Notes: a model not told the origin generated them from the sequence alone. A DNA stretch of 60,872 nt from Burkholderia sp. LMG 13014 (GCF_905232215.1 NZ_CAJNKE010000004.1:1-60872); one strand, 5' to 3'; positions 9,302-18,017 are shown, counted from the first letter of the stretch. Program-made: numbers and translations.

Positions 9302-9460
9302 ATGAACTCAGACGACAGTAGTCGATTACCGCTCGCCGGTGCGACGCTGCACATCGCCCCTTCGGCCGCACCGCACGCGCCGGCGAGCGTTCCCGCCTTC
9401 ACCGATCCACAGCCGATCGCGCCCGACGCGACGCGGCGGGAAGCGCTCGTGCGTCGATAA
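9302..9460 (+). CDS. Proline-rich 52-residue leader ORF of mgtA
   Basis: A 52-codon ORF with a good ribosome site (AGGAG, 5 nt before the ATG at 9302). The peptide starts MNSDDSSRLPLAG and holds eight prolines. It ends 47 bp before mgtA. In enteric bacteria, proline-rich or acidic leader ORFs (MgtL, MgtP) couple slow or destabilised translation at low Mg2+ to mgtA or mgtC expression; this ORF is in the right place and of the right composition, but it has no recognisable homology and could instead be a small standalone protein. Confidence 0.5.
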   Translation: MNSDDSSRLPLAGATLHIAPSAAPHAPASVPAFTDPQPIAPDATRREALVRR

Positions 9461-9507
9461 CGTCACGGTCGCTCCCCGCCCGCCGACTCGTGCGCAAGGA
9501 GCGACTC

Positions 9508-12273
9508 ATGACGACACGACACAACACATCGCAAAAGAAACAGCGTGGCTTCATCAAGGCCGGCACCGGCCCGCAGAATGACCCGCGCATCATGCGCGCC
9601 GCGCAGGAAGCGGCCCGCCCGCTCGAAGACACGCTGAAGTCGCTGCACACCAGCACGCGCGGCCTCACCTACGACCAGGCCGCCGACCGCCTGCAGCACT
9701 ACGGCCCGAACGAAATCGCGCACGACAAGCCGCCGCACTGGACCCGCCAGTTGCTGCTCTCGTTCCACAACCCGTTCGTCTACGTGCTGCTGGTGCTGGC
9801 CGCCATCAGCTTCTTCACCGACGTCTACTTCGCGGCACCCGACGATCGCGACTATGTCGGCATGACGATCCTGCTGACGATGGTCACGATCAGCGCGCTG
9901 CTGCGCTTCGTGCAGGAATTCCGCTCGCTGCGCGCGGCCGAGAAGCTGAAGGCGATGGTCCGCACGACCGCGACCGTGCAGCGCTCGGTGACCGACACGT
10001 CCGAACCGGCCCGCCGCGAGGTGCCGATGCGCGAAGTCGTGACCGGCGACATCGTGCACCTGTCGGCCGGCGACATGATTCCGGCGGACGTGCGCCTGCT
10101 CGCGTCGCGCGACCTGTTCATCAGCCAGGCCGTGCTGACCGGCGAGGCGCTGCCCGTCGAGAAGTACGACACGCTCGGCGCGGTCGCCGGCAAATTCGCC
10201 GGCACGCGCGCGGCTGCCGCTGCGACCGATACGTCGGCATCGCTGCTCGATCTCGAGAACGTCTGCTTCATGGGTACCAACGTCGTCAGCGGCACGGCGA
10301 CGGCCGTCGTCGTCGCGACCGGCGAGGACACCTACTTCGGTTCGCTCGCGCGCAACGTCGTGAGCCACAAGCGCATCGAGACAAGCTTCGACCGCGGCGT
10401 CTCGAGCGTGAGCTGGCTGCTGATCAAGTTCATGTTCGTGATGGTGCCGATCGTGTTCATGATCAACGGGCTGACCAAGGGCGACTGGCTGAGCGCGCTC
10501 ACGTTCGCCCTCGCGGTGGCGGTGGGCCTCACGCCCGAGATGCTGCCGATGATCGTCAGCGCGAACCTCGCGCGCGGCGCGGTCGCGATGGCGCGCCGCA
10601 AGGTCGTCGTCAAGCGGCTGAACTCGGTGCAGAACTTCGGCGCGATGGACGTGCTGTCCACCGACAAGACCGGCACGCTGACGCAGGACAAGATCATCCT
10701 CGAACATCACCTCGACCTGTCGGGTCACAAGGACGAGGAAATCCTGCGGCTCGGCTGGCTGAACAGCTTCTACCAGAGCGGCCAGAAGAACCTGATCGAC
10801 ATCGCGGTCGTCGCGCGTGCCGACGAGATCGGCGAGCGCGTGAAGCCGCAGGGCTACAAGAAGATCGACGAACTGCCGTTCGACTTCGTGCGGCGCCGCC
10901 TGTCGGTCGTCGTCGAGGATGCGCGCGGCACGCACCTGCTGATCTGCAAGGGTGCGGTCGAGGAGATGCTGGCCGTCTCCACGCACGTGCAGGATGAAGA
11001 CGGCGTGCGCCCGCTCGACTTCGTCGCGCGCAAGCGGCTGCTCGAACAGGCCAGCGCGTACAACGAGGACGGCTTCCGCGTGCTCGTGCTCGCGACGCGC
11101 ACGATCCCGCGCGGCGACGAGCGCCAGCAGTACCGCACCGCCGACGAACACGACCTCGTCGTGCGCGGCTTCCTGACCTTCCTCGATCCGCCGAAGGAAT
11201 CGGCCGCACCGGCGCTCGCCGCGCTGCGCGAAAACGGCGTCGCGGTGAAGGTGCTGACGGGTGACAACCCGATCGTCACGATGAAGGTGTGCCGCCAGGT
11301 CGGCCTCGAACCCGGCAAGCCGATGCTCGGCACGGAAATCGAAGCGCTCGACGACGCGACGCTCGCGCAGGTCGTCGAACGCACGACCGTGTTCGCGAAG
11401 CTGACGCCGCTGCAGAAGGCGCGCATCGTCAAGGCGCTGCAGGCGAACGGTCACACGGTCGGCTTCCTCGGCGATGGCATCAACGATGCGCCCGCGCTGC
11501 GTGACGCCGACGTCGGCATCTCGGTCGACAGCGGCGCCGACATCGCGAAGGAAACCGCCGACATCATCCTGCTCGAAAAGAGCCTGATGGTGCTCGAGGA
11601 AGGCGTGATCAAGGGCCGCGAGACGTTCGGCAACATTCTGAAGTACCTGAACATGACCGCGAGCTCGAACTTCGGCAACGTGTTCTCGGTGCTCGTCGCC
11701 AGCGCGTTCCTGCCGTGGGAGCCGATGCTCGCGACGCAGCTGCTCGTGCTGAACCTGATCTACGACACGTCGCAAATGCTGCTGCCGTGGGACAAGATGG
11801 ATCCCGAGTTCCTGAAGAAGCCGCGCAAGTGGGAAGCCGGCAACATCAGCCGCTTCATGCTGTGGGTCGGGCCGACGTCGTCGGTATTCGACATCACGAC
11901 CTACATCCTGATGTGGACCGTGTTCGGCGCGGGTGCGATGTATCACCTGAACGGCGGCACCGGCGGCCAGATCGTGATGAACTCGGGCTGGTTCATCGAG
12001 AGCCTCGTGTCGCAGACGCTCGTCGTGCACCTGCTGCGCACGCAGAAGATCCCGTTCCTGCAAAGCACGGCCGCGCTGCCGGTGCTACTGTCGACGTTCA
12101 CCGCGATCGCGATCGGCTGCTGGCTGCCGTTCTCGCCGTTCGCGGATTCCCTCGGCTTCATGCACCTGCCGGGCACCTTCTGGCTGTGGCTCGCCGCGAC
12201 GATGGTCGGCTACATCCTGCTCGCGCAGATCGTCAAGACGATCTACGTGCGCCGCTACAAGCAGTGGTTCTGA
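9508..12273 (+). CDS. mgtA: Mg2+-transporting P-type ATPase MgtA
   Basis: A 921-residue inner-membrane P3B-type ATPase that imports Mg2+. Seen in order: cation ATPase N-terminus, first membrane pair, actuator loop LTGEALPVEK, the phosphorylation motif DKTGTLTQDK, the hinge motif GDGINDAPALRDADVGI, and four or more C-terminal membrane segments. I chose ATG 9508 because AAGGAG lies 8 nt upstream; an earlier in-frame codon at 9490 lacks such a site. The leader ORFs and hairpins upstream suggest Mg2+-responsive control. Length is normal. Confidence 0.95.
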   Translation: MTTRHNTSQKKQRGFIKAGTGPQNDPRIMRAAQEAARPLEDTLKSLHTSTRGLTYDQAADRLQHYGPNEIAHDKPPHWTRQLLLSFHNPFVYVLLVLAAISFFTDVYFAAPDDRDYVGMTILLTMVTISALLRFVQEFRSLRAAEKLKAMVRTTATVQRSVTDTSEPARREVPMREVVTGDIVHLSAGDMIPADVRLLASRDLFISQAVLTGEALPVEKYDTLGAVAGKFAGTRAAAAATDTSASLLDLENVCFMGTNVVSGTATAVVVATGEDTYFGSLARNVVSHKRIETSFDRGVSSVSWLLIKFMFVMVPIVFMINGLTKGDWLSALTFALAVAVGLTPEMLPMIVSANLARGAVAMARRKVVVKRLNSVQNFGAMDVLSTDKTGTLTQDKIILEHHLDLSGHKDEEILRLGWLNSFYQSGQKNLIDIAVVARADEIGERVKPQGYKKIDELPFDFVRRRLSVVVEDARGTHLLICKGAVEEMLAVSTHVQDEDGVRPLDFVARKRLLEQASAYNEDGFRVLVLATRTIPRGDERQQYRTADEHDLVVRGFLTFLDPPKESAAPALAALRENGVAVKVLTGDNPIVTMKVCRQVGLEPGKPMLGTEIEALDDATLAQVVERTTVFAKLTPLQKARIVKALQANGHTVGFLGDGINDAPALRDADVGISVDSGADIAKETADIILLEKSLMVLEEGVIKGRETFGNILKYLNMTASSNFGNVFSVLVASAFLPWEPMLATQLLVLNLIYDTSQMLLPWDKMDPEFLKKPRKWEAGNISRFMLWVGPTSSVFDITTYILMWTVFGAGAMYHLNGGTGGQIVMNSGWFIESLVSQTLVVHLLRTQKIPFLQSTAALPVLLSTFTAIAIGCWLPFSPFADSLGFMHLPGTFWLWLAATMVGYILLAQIVKTIYVRRYKQWF

Positions 12274-12350
12274 TGGTCCTGGCCTGAAGCCGGCCGGCCC
12301 GCGCTCCCCGGCGTGGGCCGGCCGGCTCGCCACGCACGACAGGTGATCCA

Positions 12351-13094
12351 ATGAAGAGAATGCTTCCGCTCGCAGCCGCGAGCGCCCTCCTCGCGCCGTT
12401 CGATGCCCTCGCCACCCATCCGCTCGTCAGCGACGACACGGGCACGCAGGGCAACGCGAACTGGCAGTTCGAATTCAACGCCGAGGAAACCTCGAAACAG
12501 GAAGAAAACGGCCGCCACCAGCTGTGGAATGCAACGCTCACGCGCGGATTCGGCGACCACGTCGATCTCTACGTGAACGCGCCTTACACGCATCTGCAGA
12601 CGCGCACCGATGAAAACGGCGCCGGGATCGGCGATGTCGAGATCGGCATGAAATGGCGGTTCGTCGAGCGCGGCCCGCTGTCGATCGCGCTGAAGCCGAA
12701 ACTGACCGCGCCGACCGGCAACGACCGGCGCGGACTCGGCACCGGCCGCGTGGGTGCCGGCGCCACGCTGCTCGCGCAGCTCGACGTCGCACGGTTTTCG
12801 TTCCTCGCGAATGCTGGCATGACGTACCAGCCGAATCGCCAGGGCGACCTGACGTCGATCTGGGCCGTGTCGGGCGCGGCGATCTACAAGGCGACCGACA
12901 CGCTGCAGATCGTGGCCGACATCGGCACGTCGCGCAACCCGGAAAGCGGTGCCGGCGCGAATCCGGCGTTCGTGATCGCGGGCGCGATCTATTCGCCGAA
13001 GCCGTGGCTCGATCTCGACATCGGCTACCGGCGCGGGCTGAACGACCAGACCTACGATCATTCGGTGATGGGCGGCGTGACGGTGCGGTGGTAA
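12351..13094 (+). CDS. Outer-membrane beta-barrel protein (phenol MetA-pathway type)
   Basis: A 247-residue exported protein with an N-terminal signal peptide (cleavage near DALA|THP) and alternating amphipathic strands ending in VTVRW, an aromatic C-terminus typical of outer-membrane barrels. The pattern NANWQFEFNAE, FGDHVDLYVNAPYTH and LKPKLTAPTGNDRRG matches the 'transporter/MetA-pathway of phenol degradation' family. It lies 77 bp after mgtA on the same strand, so it may be co-transcribed; the transported substrate is unknown. Confidence 0.75.
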   Translation: MKRMLPLAAASALLAPFDALATHPLVSDDTGTQGNANWQFEFNAEETSKQEENGRHQLWNATLTRGFGDHVDLYVNAPYTHLQTRTDENGAGIGDVEIGMKWRFVERGPLSIALKPKLTAPTGNDRRGLGTGRVGAGATLLAQLDVARFSFLANAGMTYQPNRQGDLTSIWAVSGAAIYKATDTLQIVADIGTSRNPESGAGANPAFVIAGAIYSPKPWLDLDIGYRRGLNDQTYDHSVMGGVTVRW

Positions 13095-13140
13095 CGAGCC
13101 GATACCCCGCATCGAACCGCATACCGAGCCGAAAGACGAC

Positions 13141-13164
13141 GGGCCGCTTCCAGCGGCCCGTTTT
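13141..13164 (+). terminator. Rho-independent terminator
   Basis: Stem GGGCCGCT/AGCGGCCC with a 3-nt loop, followed by GTTTT. It ends the mgtA-barrel transcript and lies exactly at the stop codon of the convergent winged-helix gene. Confidence 0.85.
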
Positions 13165-13449
13165 CTATTGCGCGTCGTTCGCGCCGAACAGTTGCGCGCA
13201 CACGGCGCGCCCTTCGTCGGTCAGCGCGGCGCTGCCGGTGCCGTCCTCGTTCAGCGTCGTCGCGCTCAGGCCCGCGGCATCGAGCTGCGTCAGCACACGG
13301 CGCAGCGTGCTCATCGGCAGTTGCGTGCGTTTCGCGATCTTCGGCAGCGACCAGGTCTTGCCGGCCGGATCGCTCGCGGCACCGTTCAGTGTCGCGAGCG
13401 TCGCGACGAGTGCGGGATCGAGCGGGGAGTCGTCGGATTCTGAAGTCAT
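13165..13449 (-). CDS. Small winged-helix DNA-binding protein
   Basis: A 94-residue protein starting MTSESDDSPLD. A helix-turn-helix is visible in WSLPKIAKRTQLPMSTLRRVLTQLDAAG, with a wing-like end (GSAALTDEGRAVCAQL), resembling MarR/ArsR-type regulators. An in-frame Met at 13518 would add 23 low-complexity residues and is less likely. Target unknown. Confidence 0.7.
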   Translation of the reverse strand: MTSESDDSPLDPALVATLATLNGAASDPAGKTWSLPKIAKRTQLPMSTLRRVLTQLDAAGLSATTLNEDGTGSAALTDEGRAVCAQLFGANDAQ

Positions 13450-13547
13450 GGGTTGCGGTCGGTGAGCGAGACTGGGGCTTTCGTTCGGGCATCCGGCACG
13501 CGATCGGGCGACCGCCACCGGCTGAGGACACTATACCGCTTCGTCCA

Positions 13548-14423
13548 TCATGCATTCTTGATCGCGGCACGCATGAACGACACGAAGCGTGTGGTGACGG
13601 GATCGTCGCGGTCCGACAGCCACGCGAGCCCGACGCGCCACTTCGCGTCCTTGCCGTCGAGCGGCAATACCGTCGCGTCACGCAGCAGATATTGCGCCCG
13701 CGACGGAATGAACGCGACGCCCGCGCCGGCCGCGACCGACGCAAGCACCGACTGCACGTCTTCGGCCTGCTGCGTCACGTGCGGCACGAAGCGGCGCTCG
13801 ACGCACCACCGGTCCACCTGCGCAGCCAACCCTTGCCCGCGTGCACGCTGCAACGCGATGAAGCCAATCTCGTTGAGCGTGCCGAGATCGGCCGGCACGC
13901 GCTTCAGGCCGAGATGCGGCGGCACCGCCAGCGCCAGCGCCTCGTCGATCACCTTGAACGACGACAGTCCCTCGTCCGACGGCAGGCGCAGGAACCCGGC
14001 GTCGAGCTTGCCCGCGCGCAACCGACGCGTCTGCTCCGCGGACGACAGGTCGCTCAGCGTAACGGCGATGCCAGGATTCCGGCTGCGAAACTCGGCGACG
14101 AGCTTCGGGACGAGCGTGAGCACCGACAAGCAGATACCCAGCCGCAAATGACCGCGCTGCCCGCTCGACAGCTCACGCGCGCGGGCGAGAATCTCGTCCG
14201 CATCGCGCACCAGCGCCTGCGCGTCGGGCAGGAAGCGCTCGCCGAACGATGTGAGCTCCGCGCCGTGCCGGCCGCGCTCGAACAGCTTGCCGCCCAGGCT
14301 CGCCTCGAGCGCACCGATCTGCTTGCTCAGTGCCGGCTGGCTCATGTGCAATGCATCGGCCGCGCGGCTGAAATGACACAGCTCGGTGACAGTCAGGAAC
14401 GTTCTCAGCAGTTTCAATTCCAT
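13548..14423 (-). CDS. LysR family transcriptional regulator
   Basis: A 291-residue regulator. The start MELKLLRTFLTV at 14423 is the usual LysR N-terminus; ten residues upstream at 14453 would be atypical. The helix-turn-helix is HFSRAADALHMSQPALSKQIGALE and an effector-binding domain of normal length follows (GHLRLGI, then VPADLGTLNEIGFIALQ). The gene it would normally control, divergent to the right, appears degraded, so its target is unclear. Confidence 0.9.
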   Translation of the reverse strand: MELKLLRTFLTVTELCHFSRAADALHMSQPALSKQIGALEASLGGKLFERGRHGAELTSFGERFLPDAQALVRDADEILARARELSSGQRGHLRLGICLSVLTLVPKLVAEFRSRNPGIAVTLSDLSSAEQTRRLRAGKLDAGFLRLPSDEGLSSFKVIDEALALAVPPHLGLKRVPADLGTLNEIGFIALQRARGQGLAAQVDRWCVERRFVPHVTQQAEDVQSVLASVAAGAGVAFIPSRAQYLLRDATVLPLDGKDAKWRVGLAWLSDRDDPVTTRFVSFMRAAIKNA

Positions 14424-14960
14424 TCTTAAAAGGAATCGTAACGATAGAAACATTCATTTTACCGATCGAATGCGATGACGTTCAATACGGACATGCCCTT
14501 TCCGGAATCGACCGTCATGTCCCTTGATCTCGTCTGTGAATGTCCGCCCGACGACACTTCGTGCGCACCGGCCGCCATCGACAAGCGCGCCGCGACAGCC
14601 GATCTGCGCGCGCCGAAACGTCGTGCTGAGCGAGTCGAGCGTACCGAACGCGCTGACGGCCGCGGCCGCCGCTTTCGCTTCGGCGACGCCGTGGACGCGA
14701 TGACCACGCTGAACGACGCGCCGCCGCGCCCGGTGACCGGTTCGATCGCGATCAGTTTCGCGGTGGTGTCGCGGCGCAACTGGCCACGTTGAATGGCGTG
14801 CGGCACCCGTGCATGCTTTTCATGCCGGTCGCCGCCATCGCGCGCGACGTCAAATGCGCGATGCGCTTACCCGAGCGCCAGGTCGGCGATATCGATCCGA
14901 GCATGAATCGCGCAACCCATTGATTTTTAACCAATAGCCACGCGCCGGTCAAAACGCATG
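14424..14960. other. Degenerate region between LysR gene and prophage left end
   Basis: About 540 bp with no convincing intact gene. A plus-strand frame from 14475 (MTFNTDMPFPESTV) starts in the position expected for a LysR-controlled gene but soon becomes Arg-rich, and another frame carries a more protein-like segment near 14775-14925 (QLATLNGVRHPCMLFMPVAAI). This looks like a remnant broken by frameshifts. The left prophage junction (attL) must lie in the last part of this stretch, close to 14,940-14,960. Confidence 0.45.
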
Positions 14961-15227
14961 CTATTTAGGTTTTGTTGAATTTTGGGACGTTTGTGAGACG
15001 TTGATTTTGGCCCCGGTCACAGATTGGGCACATGGGCGTTCCGTCAGGCTTGTTCGCCAATCGCCGACAAATCCGAATCGGGGAGCAGGCTTCTCTTCTG
15101 CGAACCAGAAATTTGTGAATGGCGCGACGTCAGGTGTCATGTACCACCGCGCCTCGCCGTTTTCATCGATAGCCCACCAGCGAGCATTCTTCGGCGCCTT
15201 CTTCCAATCGATCTCGGGTTTGTCCAT
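14961..15227 (-). CDS. Hypothetical prophage protein
   Basis: An 88-residue protein starting MDKPEIDWKKAPKNARWWAID, with a good ribosome site (GGAGG) before the ATG. Trp-rich N-terminal half, polar Thr/Ser-rich end. It is the last gene of the late operon, next to the left phage end. I do not recognise it; a lysogen-expressed role is possible but not indicated. Confidence 0.6.
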   Translation of the reverse strand: MDKPEIDWKKAPKNARWWAIDENGEARWYMTPDVAPFTNFWFAEEKPAPRFGFVGDWRTSLTERPCAQSVTGAKINVSQTSQNSTKPK

Positions 15228-15275
15228 GCGACCTCCATCGTGACGACGGAAGTCTAGGCGATCATTGCGAAGCCG

Positions 15276-15677
15276 TCAGCGCGACGATGTCGCACAAGCC
15301 CCTGGCCCCCAATGAGCGGCGCCTCCGATCCGCACGCCAGCCCACATCAGCCACGCCCGCCATGCCGGGACGCCAGAGGCAATCGACGCCTCCTTCAGGA
15401 CCGCATCCGCGATTTCGCGCGATACCGGATGCGGGGCCGTGTAGAGGAAGTCATGCACCGCCGAGGCCGCATGCGCGCTATCGGCCGTCAGGAGAAAGGC
15501 CACCGGAGCTCGAGGAACGGAGGCGAAATCAGTCTCGAATCCCTCCGGCACGACAAACACCTGCCGTGCGACGTCGGACTGATAGGCCAGCGGCGCCGTC
15601 AGGCGCCACGTTCCCCGGCCACTGTTCGTGGCGTCGCTGATCAGTTCAACCTGAAGCGGCGACAGGAATTTGCTCAT
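15276..15677 (-). CDS. DUF1353 family phage protein
   Basis: A 133-residue protein carrying the DUF1353 pattern: PEGFETDFASVPR, then AVHDFLYTAPHPVSREIADAVL and AWLMWAGVRIGGAAHWG. The family is common near lysis genes of tailed phages; its biochemical role is unknown. Its ATG overlaps the stop of the upstream lipoprotein gene by 4 bp. Confidence 0.82.
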   Translation of the reverse strand: MSKFLSPLQVELISDATNSGRGTWRLTAPLAYQSDVARQVFVVPEGFETDFASVPRAPVAFLLTADSAHAASAVHDFLYTAPHPVSREIADAVLKEASIASGVPAWRAWLMWAGVRIGGAAHWGPGACATSSR

Positions 15678-16108
15678 TTGAGCACCACCCCGCTCGCCGG
15701 CGCTGCAGTGGCGACCATCGGCGGGAAGGCAACGTCGACCATGCCCTTGATCGTACCGATCGCGAGCACTGCCGTGACCTGGTCAGACTGCGACAGCCCG
15801 GACGCCTTCACGAGCGAAATGAGAAGCGGAGCGACGGCCGATGAGATCGATTGCAGATTGACCTGCGTGACCGACGCGCCGGCTACGCACACCGCATCGA
15901 CGCCCGGGACGATCTTCTCGTCGAGCGTCGCCGCAGCACCGCCGGTGAATACACCGGCCTGCATCAGCGTGCCGATCTCGGCCTGAAGCAGCGGGCAGAC
16001 TTTCCCCGCGACTTGCGACGGGGTTTGCACGGTCACCGACGAACATGCGCCGAGCAGTGCAGCGGACGCGACAACGCCTGCCGCGAACAGCATCGAAAAA
16101 CGCTTCAT
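15674..16108 (-). CDS. Phage lipoprotein, lysis region
   Basis: A 144-residue protein with a lipoprotein signal peptide (lipobox LGAC, Cys about 22) and an Ala/Val/Ser-rich body with hydrophobic helices (VAPLLISLVKASGL). It follows another lipoprotein gene in the lysis cluster. Its position suggests a part in the last lysis step, outer-membrane disruption, but it does not resemble known Rz1 or unimolecular spanins. Confidence 0.65.
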   Translation of the reverse strand: MKRFSMLFAAGVVASAALLGACSSVTVQTPSQVAGKVCPLLQAEIGTLMQAGVFTGGAAATLDEKIVPGVDAVCVAGASVTQVNLQSISSAVAPLLISLVKASGLSQSDQVTAVLAIGTIKGMVDVAFPPMVATAAPASGVVLK

Positions 16109-16117
16109 GGGATTTCC

Positions 16118-16447
16118 TTACTTGAGGGTCTTGAGCGCCGTCACTGCGGCGGCCGTAGCCGCGCCGACGACATCGGATGCCGCGGACGCGGCGGTTGCCT
16201 GCCCTGCGAACGCCTCGACGTCGGTTTCGCGGAGCGAGATGGTGTAGCTGCTGTCAGACTGGTGCGTGAACGTCGCCTCGACGGTCGCCATCTGCTTACC
16301 GTTCAAGACACGCAACACGCAGCAGCCTGTCGGTGTGCCGCCCGCGTCGACGAGCGGCGACACCTCATAGCGCGCGATGCCGGCATAGCGCAACGAGTCG
16401 CATCCGGCGAGCGCGAGGCACGTGACCAGAAATACGATCTTGCGCAT
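16118..16447 (-). CDS. Small phage lipoprotein, lysis region
   Basis: A 109-residue protein starting MRKIVFLVTCLALAGC, a clean lipoprotein signal with Cys16. The remainder has a beta-rich segment (CCVLRVLNGKQMATVEATFTH) and an Ala-rich helical tail. Its start codon overlaps the stop of the membrane-protein gene upstream (TAATG), indicating coupled translation. Confidence 0.65.
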   Translation of the reverse strand: MRKIVFLVTCLALAGCDSLRYAGIARYEVSPLVDAGGTPTGCCVLRVLNGKQMATVEATFTHQSDSSYTISLRETDVEAFAGQATAASAASDVVGAATAAAVTALKTLK

Positions 16448-16770
16448 TACTGGATCGTCGGCACGGGGGACGCCTGCGGCACCGGGACCGCAGGCGTCGG
16501 CGTCGCGGCCGCGGAAACGGGATCGGTGGCCGGAAGCGCCGCAGGCTGCGGCGACTCGATCGGCGCGAACTCCGCCGTACCGGCCAGCGCGGTCACGATC
16601 GGACCTGCAGGGCCGGTAGCGGCGTGGTACACGCCGAGGCCTGCCAACGTATAGCCGATTGCGTCGACGAGCGACTGCGCCGGCACGAAGTGCAGCAACA
16701 CGAGCGCGAGCCAGGCAGCGAACAGCAAAACTGCAGCGATGAACTTCATCCACGGGTTCATATGGGACAT
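16447..16770 (-). CDS. Phage membrane protein with Pro/Ala-rich tail (possible second holin or pinholin)
   Basis: A 107-residue protein with one or two membrane segments near the N-terminus (FIAAVLLFAAWLALVLLHFV, then a hydrophobic Gly/Ala-rich stretch) and a long Pro/Ala/Thr-rich C-terminal half. It sits immediately downstream of the endolysin. Position and topology suggest a lysis accessory such as an anti-holin or second holin, but this is inference. Confidence 0.55.
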   Translation of the reverse strand: MSHMNPWMKFIAAVLLFAAWLALVLLHFVPAQSLVDAIGYTLAGLGVYHAATGPAGPIVTALAGTAEFAPIESPQPAALPATDPVSAAATPTPAVPVPQASPVPTIQ

Positions 16771-16799
16771 CTCCTTGAAAATGCCGCTGGTGCGGCGGG

Positions 16800-17369
16800 T
16801 TACGATGCGACGCCGAGCGCCGCCTTACAGGACACCCAGAGCGCCAAGCGGTCATCCATGCCGTTCGGCGTCGCCGTCGAATGTGCGTTTCCGAGATTGA
16901 TTGCGCGGCTGATCGACAGGAAGTCGCCTGCGTCGGCGAATGCGCTCAGGGCGTTGTCGGCCCAGAACTGGGCGGACGCTTCGGCCGCGATGCTGGGCTG
17001 CACGATCTGGTCAGGGTTCCCCTCGAGGTCGACACCGATCTTCTGGCCCATCACGCGGAAGTTGTAGCGCCCGGTGATTCCGATGAGGCCGCCGGCGCGG
17101 TAGCGAAACCCGTCACCCTGCTGCGTGTTGCCGAGCGCCGTTGCCTTCGTCGAAGGCGGCTCGTATGTGCGCTGCACGGTCGTCGGCCCCCAGAGTTCCC
17201 GGAGCCACTGAAACCGGCCCGACTCGTGCCCGCACTGTGCGAGGAACGCGGCCTGCCGCGCGGGCGAGTCGATCGCATACAGTGCCATCACGGCCGAGAG
17301 CGGGTCAGCCCACGGCGTCGCGCGAGCGAGCGGGATCTGCAGCGCGCTCGCGAGAATGTCAGGTGTCAT
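16800..17369 (-). CDS. Endolysin, glycoside hydrolase family 19 (chitinase-like)
   Basis: A 189-residue muralytic enzyme. The GH19 signature is clear: AQCGHESGRFQWLRE with catalytic Glu49 and a second acid at Glu58, and GDGFRYRAGGLIGITGRYNF. Phage GH19 endolysins cleave the peptidoglycan glycan strand. No signal peptide is seen, so export depends on the holin encoded just upstream. Confidence 0.88.
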   Translation of the reverse strand: MTPDILASALQIPLARATPWADPLSAVMALYAIDSPARQAAFLAQCGHESGRFQWLRELWGPTTVQRTYEPPSTKATALGNTQQGDGFRYRAGGLIGITGRYNFRVMGQKIGVDLEGNPDQIVQPSIAAEASAQFWADNALSAFADAGDFLSISRAINLGNAHSTATPNGMDDRLALWVSCKAALGVAS

Positions 17370-17378
17370 CGCCAGTCC

Positions 17379-17561
17379 TCACGTATCCAACAGGGCTTTC
17401 TTGCCCTTGTTCCTGATCAGGTAGAACGCCTGCAGCCCGATGTATGCGATCGTCGCAACGGCTACCCACCAATTGATGTCGTGGTTCGTCAGCCACAACC
17501 AAAAATTCCCACCCACCGCCGGCGCTGCCTTTACCGCGCTCGTCGCGAGATCGTTCTTCAT
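17379..17561 (-). CDS. Putative holin
   Basis: A 60-residue protein with an amphipathic N-terminus, one clear membrane segment (WWVAVATIAYIGLQAFYLI) and a short basic end (RNKGKK). Size, topology and position directly upstream of the endolysin fit a small holin that permeabilises the inner membrane. It begins just past the terminator at 17578-17600, so the lysis genes are reached by read-through or by their own promoter. Confidence 0.7.
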   Translation of the reverse strand: MKNDLATSAVKAAPAVGGNFWLWLTNHDINWWVAVATIAYIGLQAFYLIRNKGKKALLDT

Positions 17562-17577
17562 TCATCCCCCGGAAATG

Positions 17578-17600
17578 AAAAAGGGCGCCCTAAGGCGCCC
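17578..17600 (-). terminator. Rho-independent terminator before the lysis genes
   Basis: On the minus strand: GGGCGCC, 4-nt loop, GGCGCCC, then TTTTT. It lies between the stop of the secreted 130-residue protein (17622) and the holin start (17561), so it would separate tail-fibre transcripts from lysis transcripts unless antiterminated. Confidence 0.8.
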
Positions 17601-17621
17601 CGCATTCGTAGCAGTGTGCTT

Positions 17622-18014
17622 TTATTCCGCGAGCCACGCGGTGCCGTTGTAGAACGTCGGGCAGACCGTCGAGCCTCCGCCCGTCAGCGAGCTCATGAAG
17701 GTGCAGCTCGTCGCGTCGGTCACGTACGCACGCATGCCTGCCACGCCCGTCGGCAACGTCGAAACCGTATAGCCGAGCGTCTTGATCGGGCCGCCGACGT
17801 CCAACGTCGATCGTGGTGGCGATACGCCGATACCGACCGACACGCCGCTACTGCCGAACGTGAGCACCGTCGTCCCGTTGACCTGCACGGACGTCGCGGT
17901 AAGGTTGAGCGCGGCAATCTTCGCGCTCGGGATGTAGAACGGGATCACCGACTGGGCGAGCGCGATCGAGCATGCGCAGCCGAGCGCGAACCCCGCAAGG
18001 ATCTTCTTCAGCAT
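17622..18014 (-). CDS. Signal-peptide-bearing protein downstream of tail spike
   Basis: A 130-residue protein with a Sec signal peptide (MLKKILAGFALGCACSIALA|Q). The rest resembles a phage adhesin or fibre end: repeats of Thr/Ser/Val strands (ATSVQVNGTTVLTF), then STLDVGGPIKTLGYTVSTLPTG, a pattern common in tail-fibre distal domains. A signal peptide on such a protein is unexpected. It directly follows the spike-like gene. Confidence 0.6.
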   Translation of the reverse strand: MLKKILAGFALGCACSIALAQSVIPFYIPSAKIAALNLTATSVQVNGTTVLTFGSSGVSVGIGVSPPRSTLDVGGPIKTLGYTVSTLPTGVAGMRAYVTDATSCTFMSSLTGGGSTVCPTFYNGTAWLAE

Positions 18015-18017
18015 GGG

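Noticed and set aside
9463-12063. Very long minus-strand open frame (866 codons) opposite mgtA
   Set aside because: It mirrors the mgtA codons, is rich in Arg/His/Asp with no domain, and arises from high GC at third positions.
14930-15010. Possible att core ATTTAGGTTTTG compared with ATTAGAGTTTTG near 59,377
   Set aside because: The match needs a gap and mismatches, so it does not qualify as a direct repeat.
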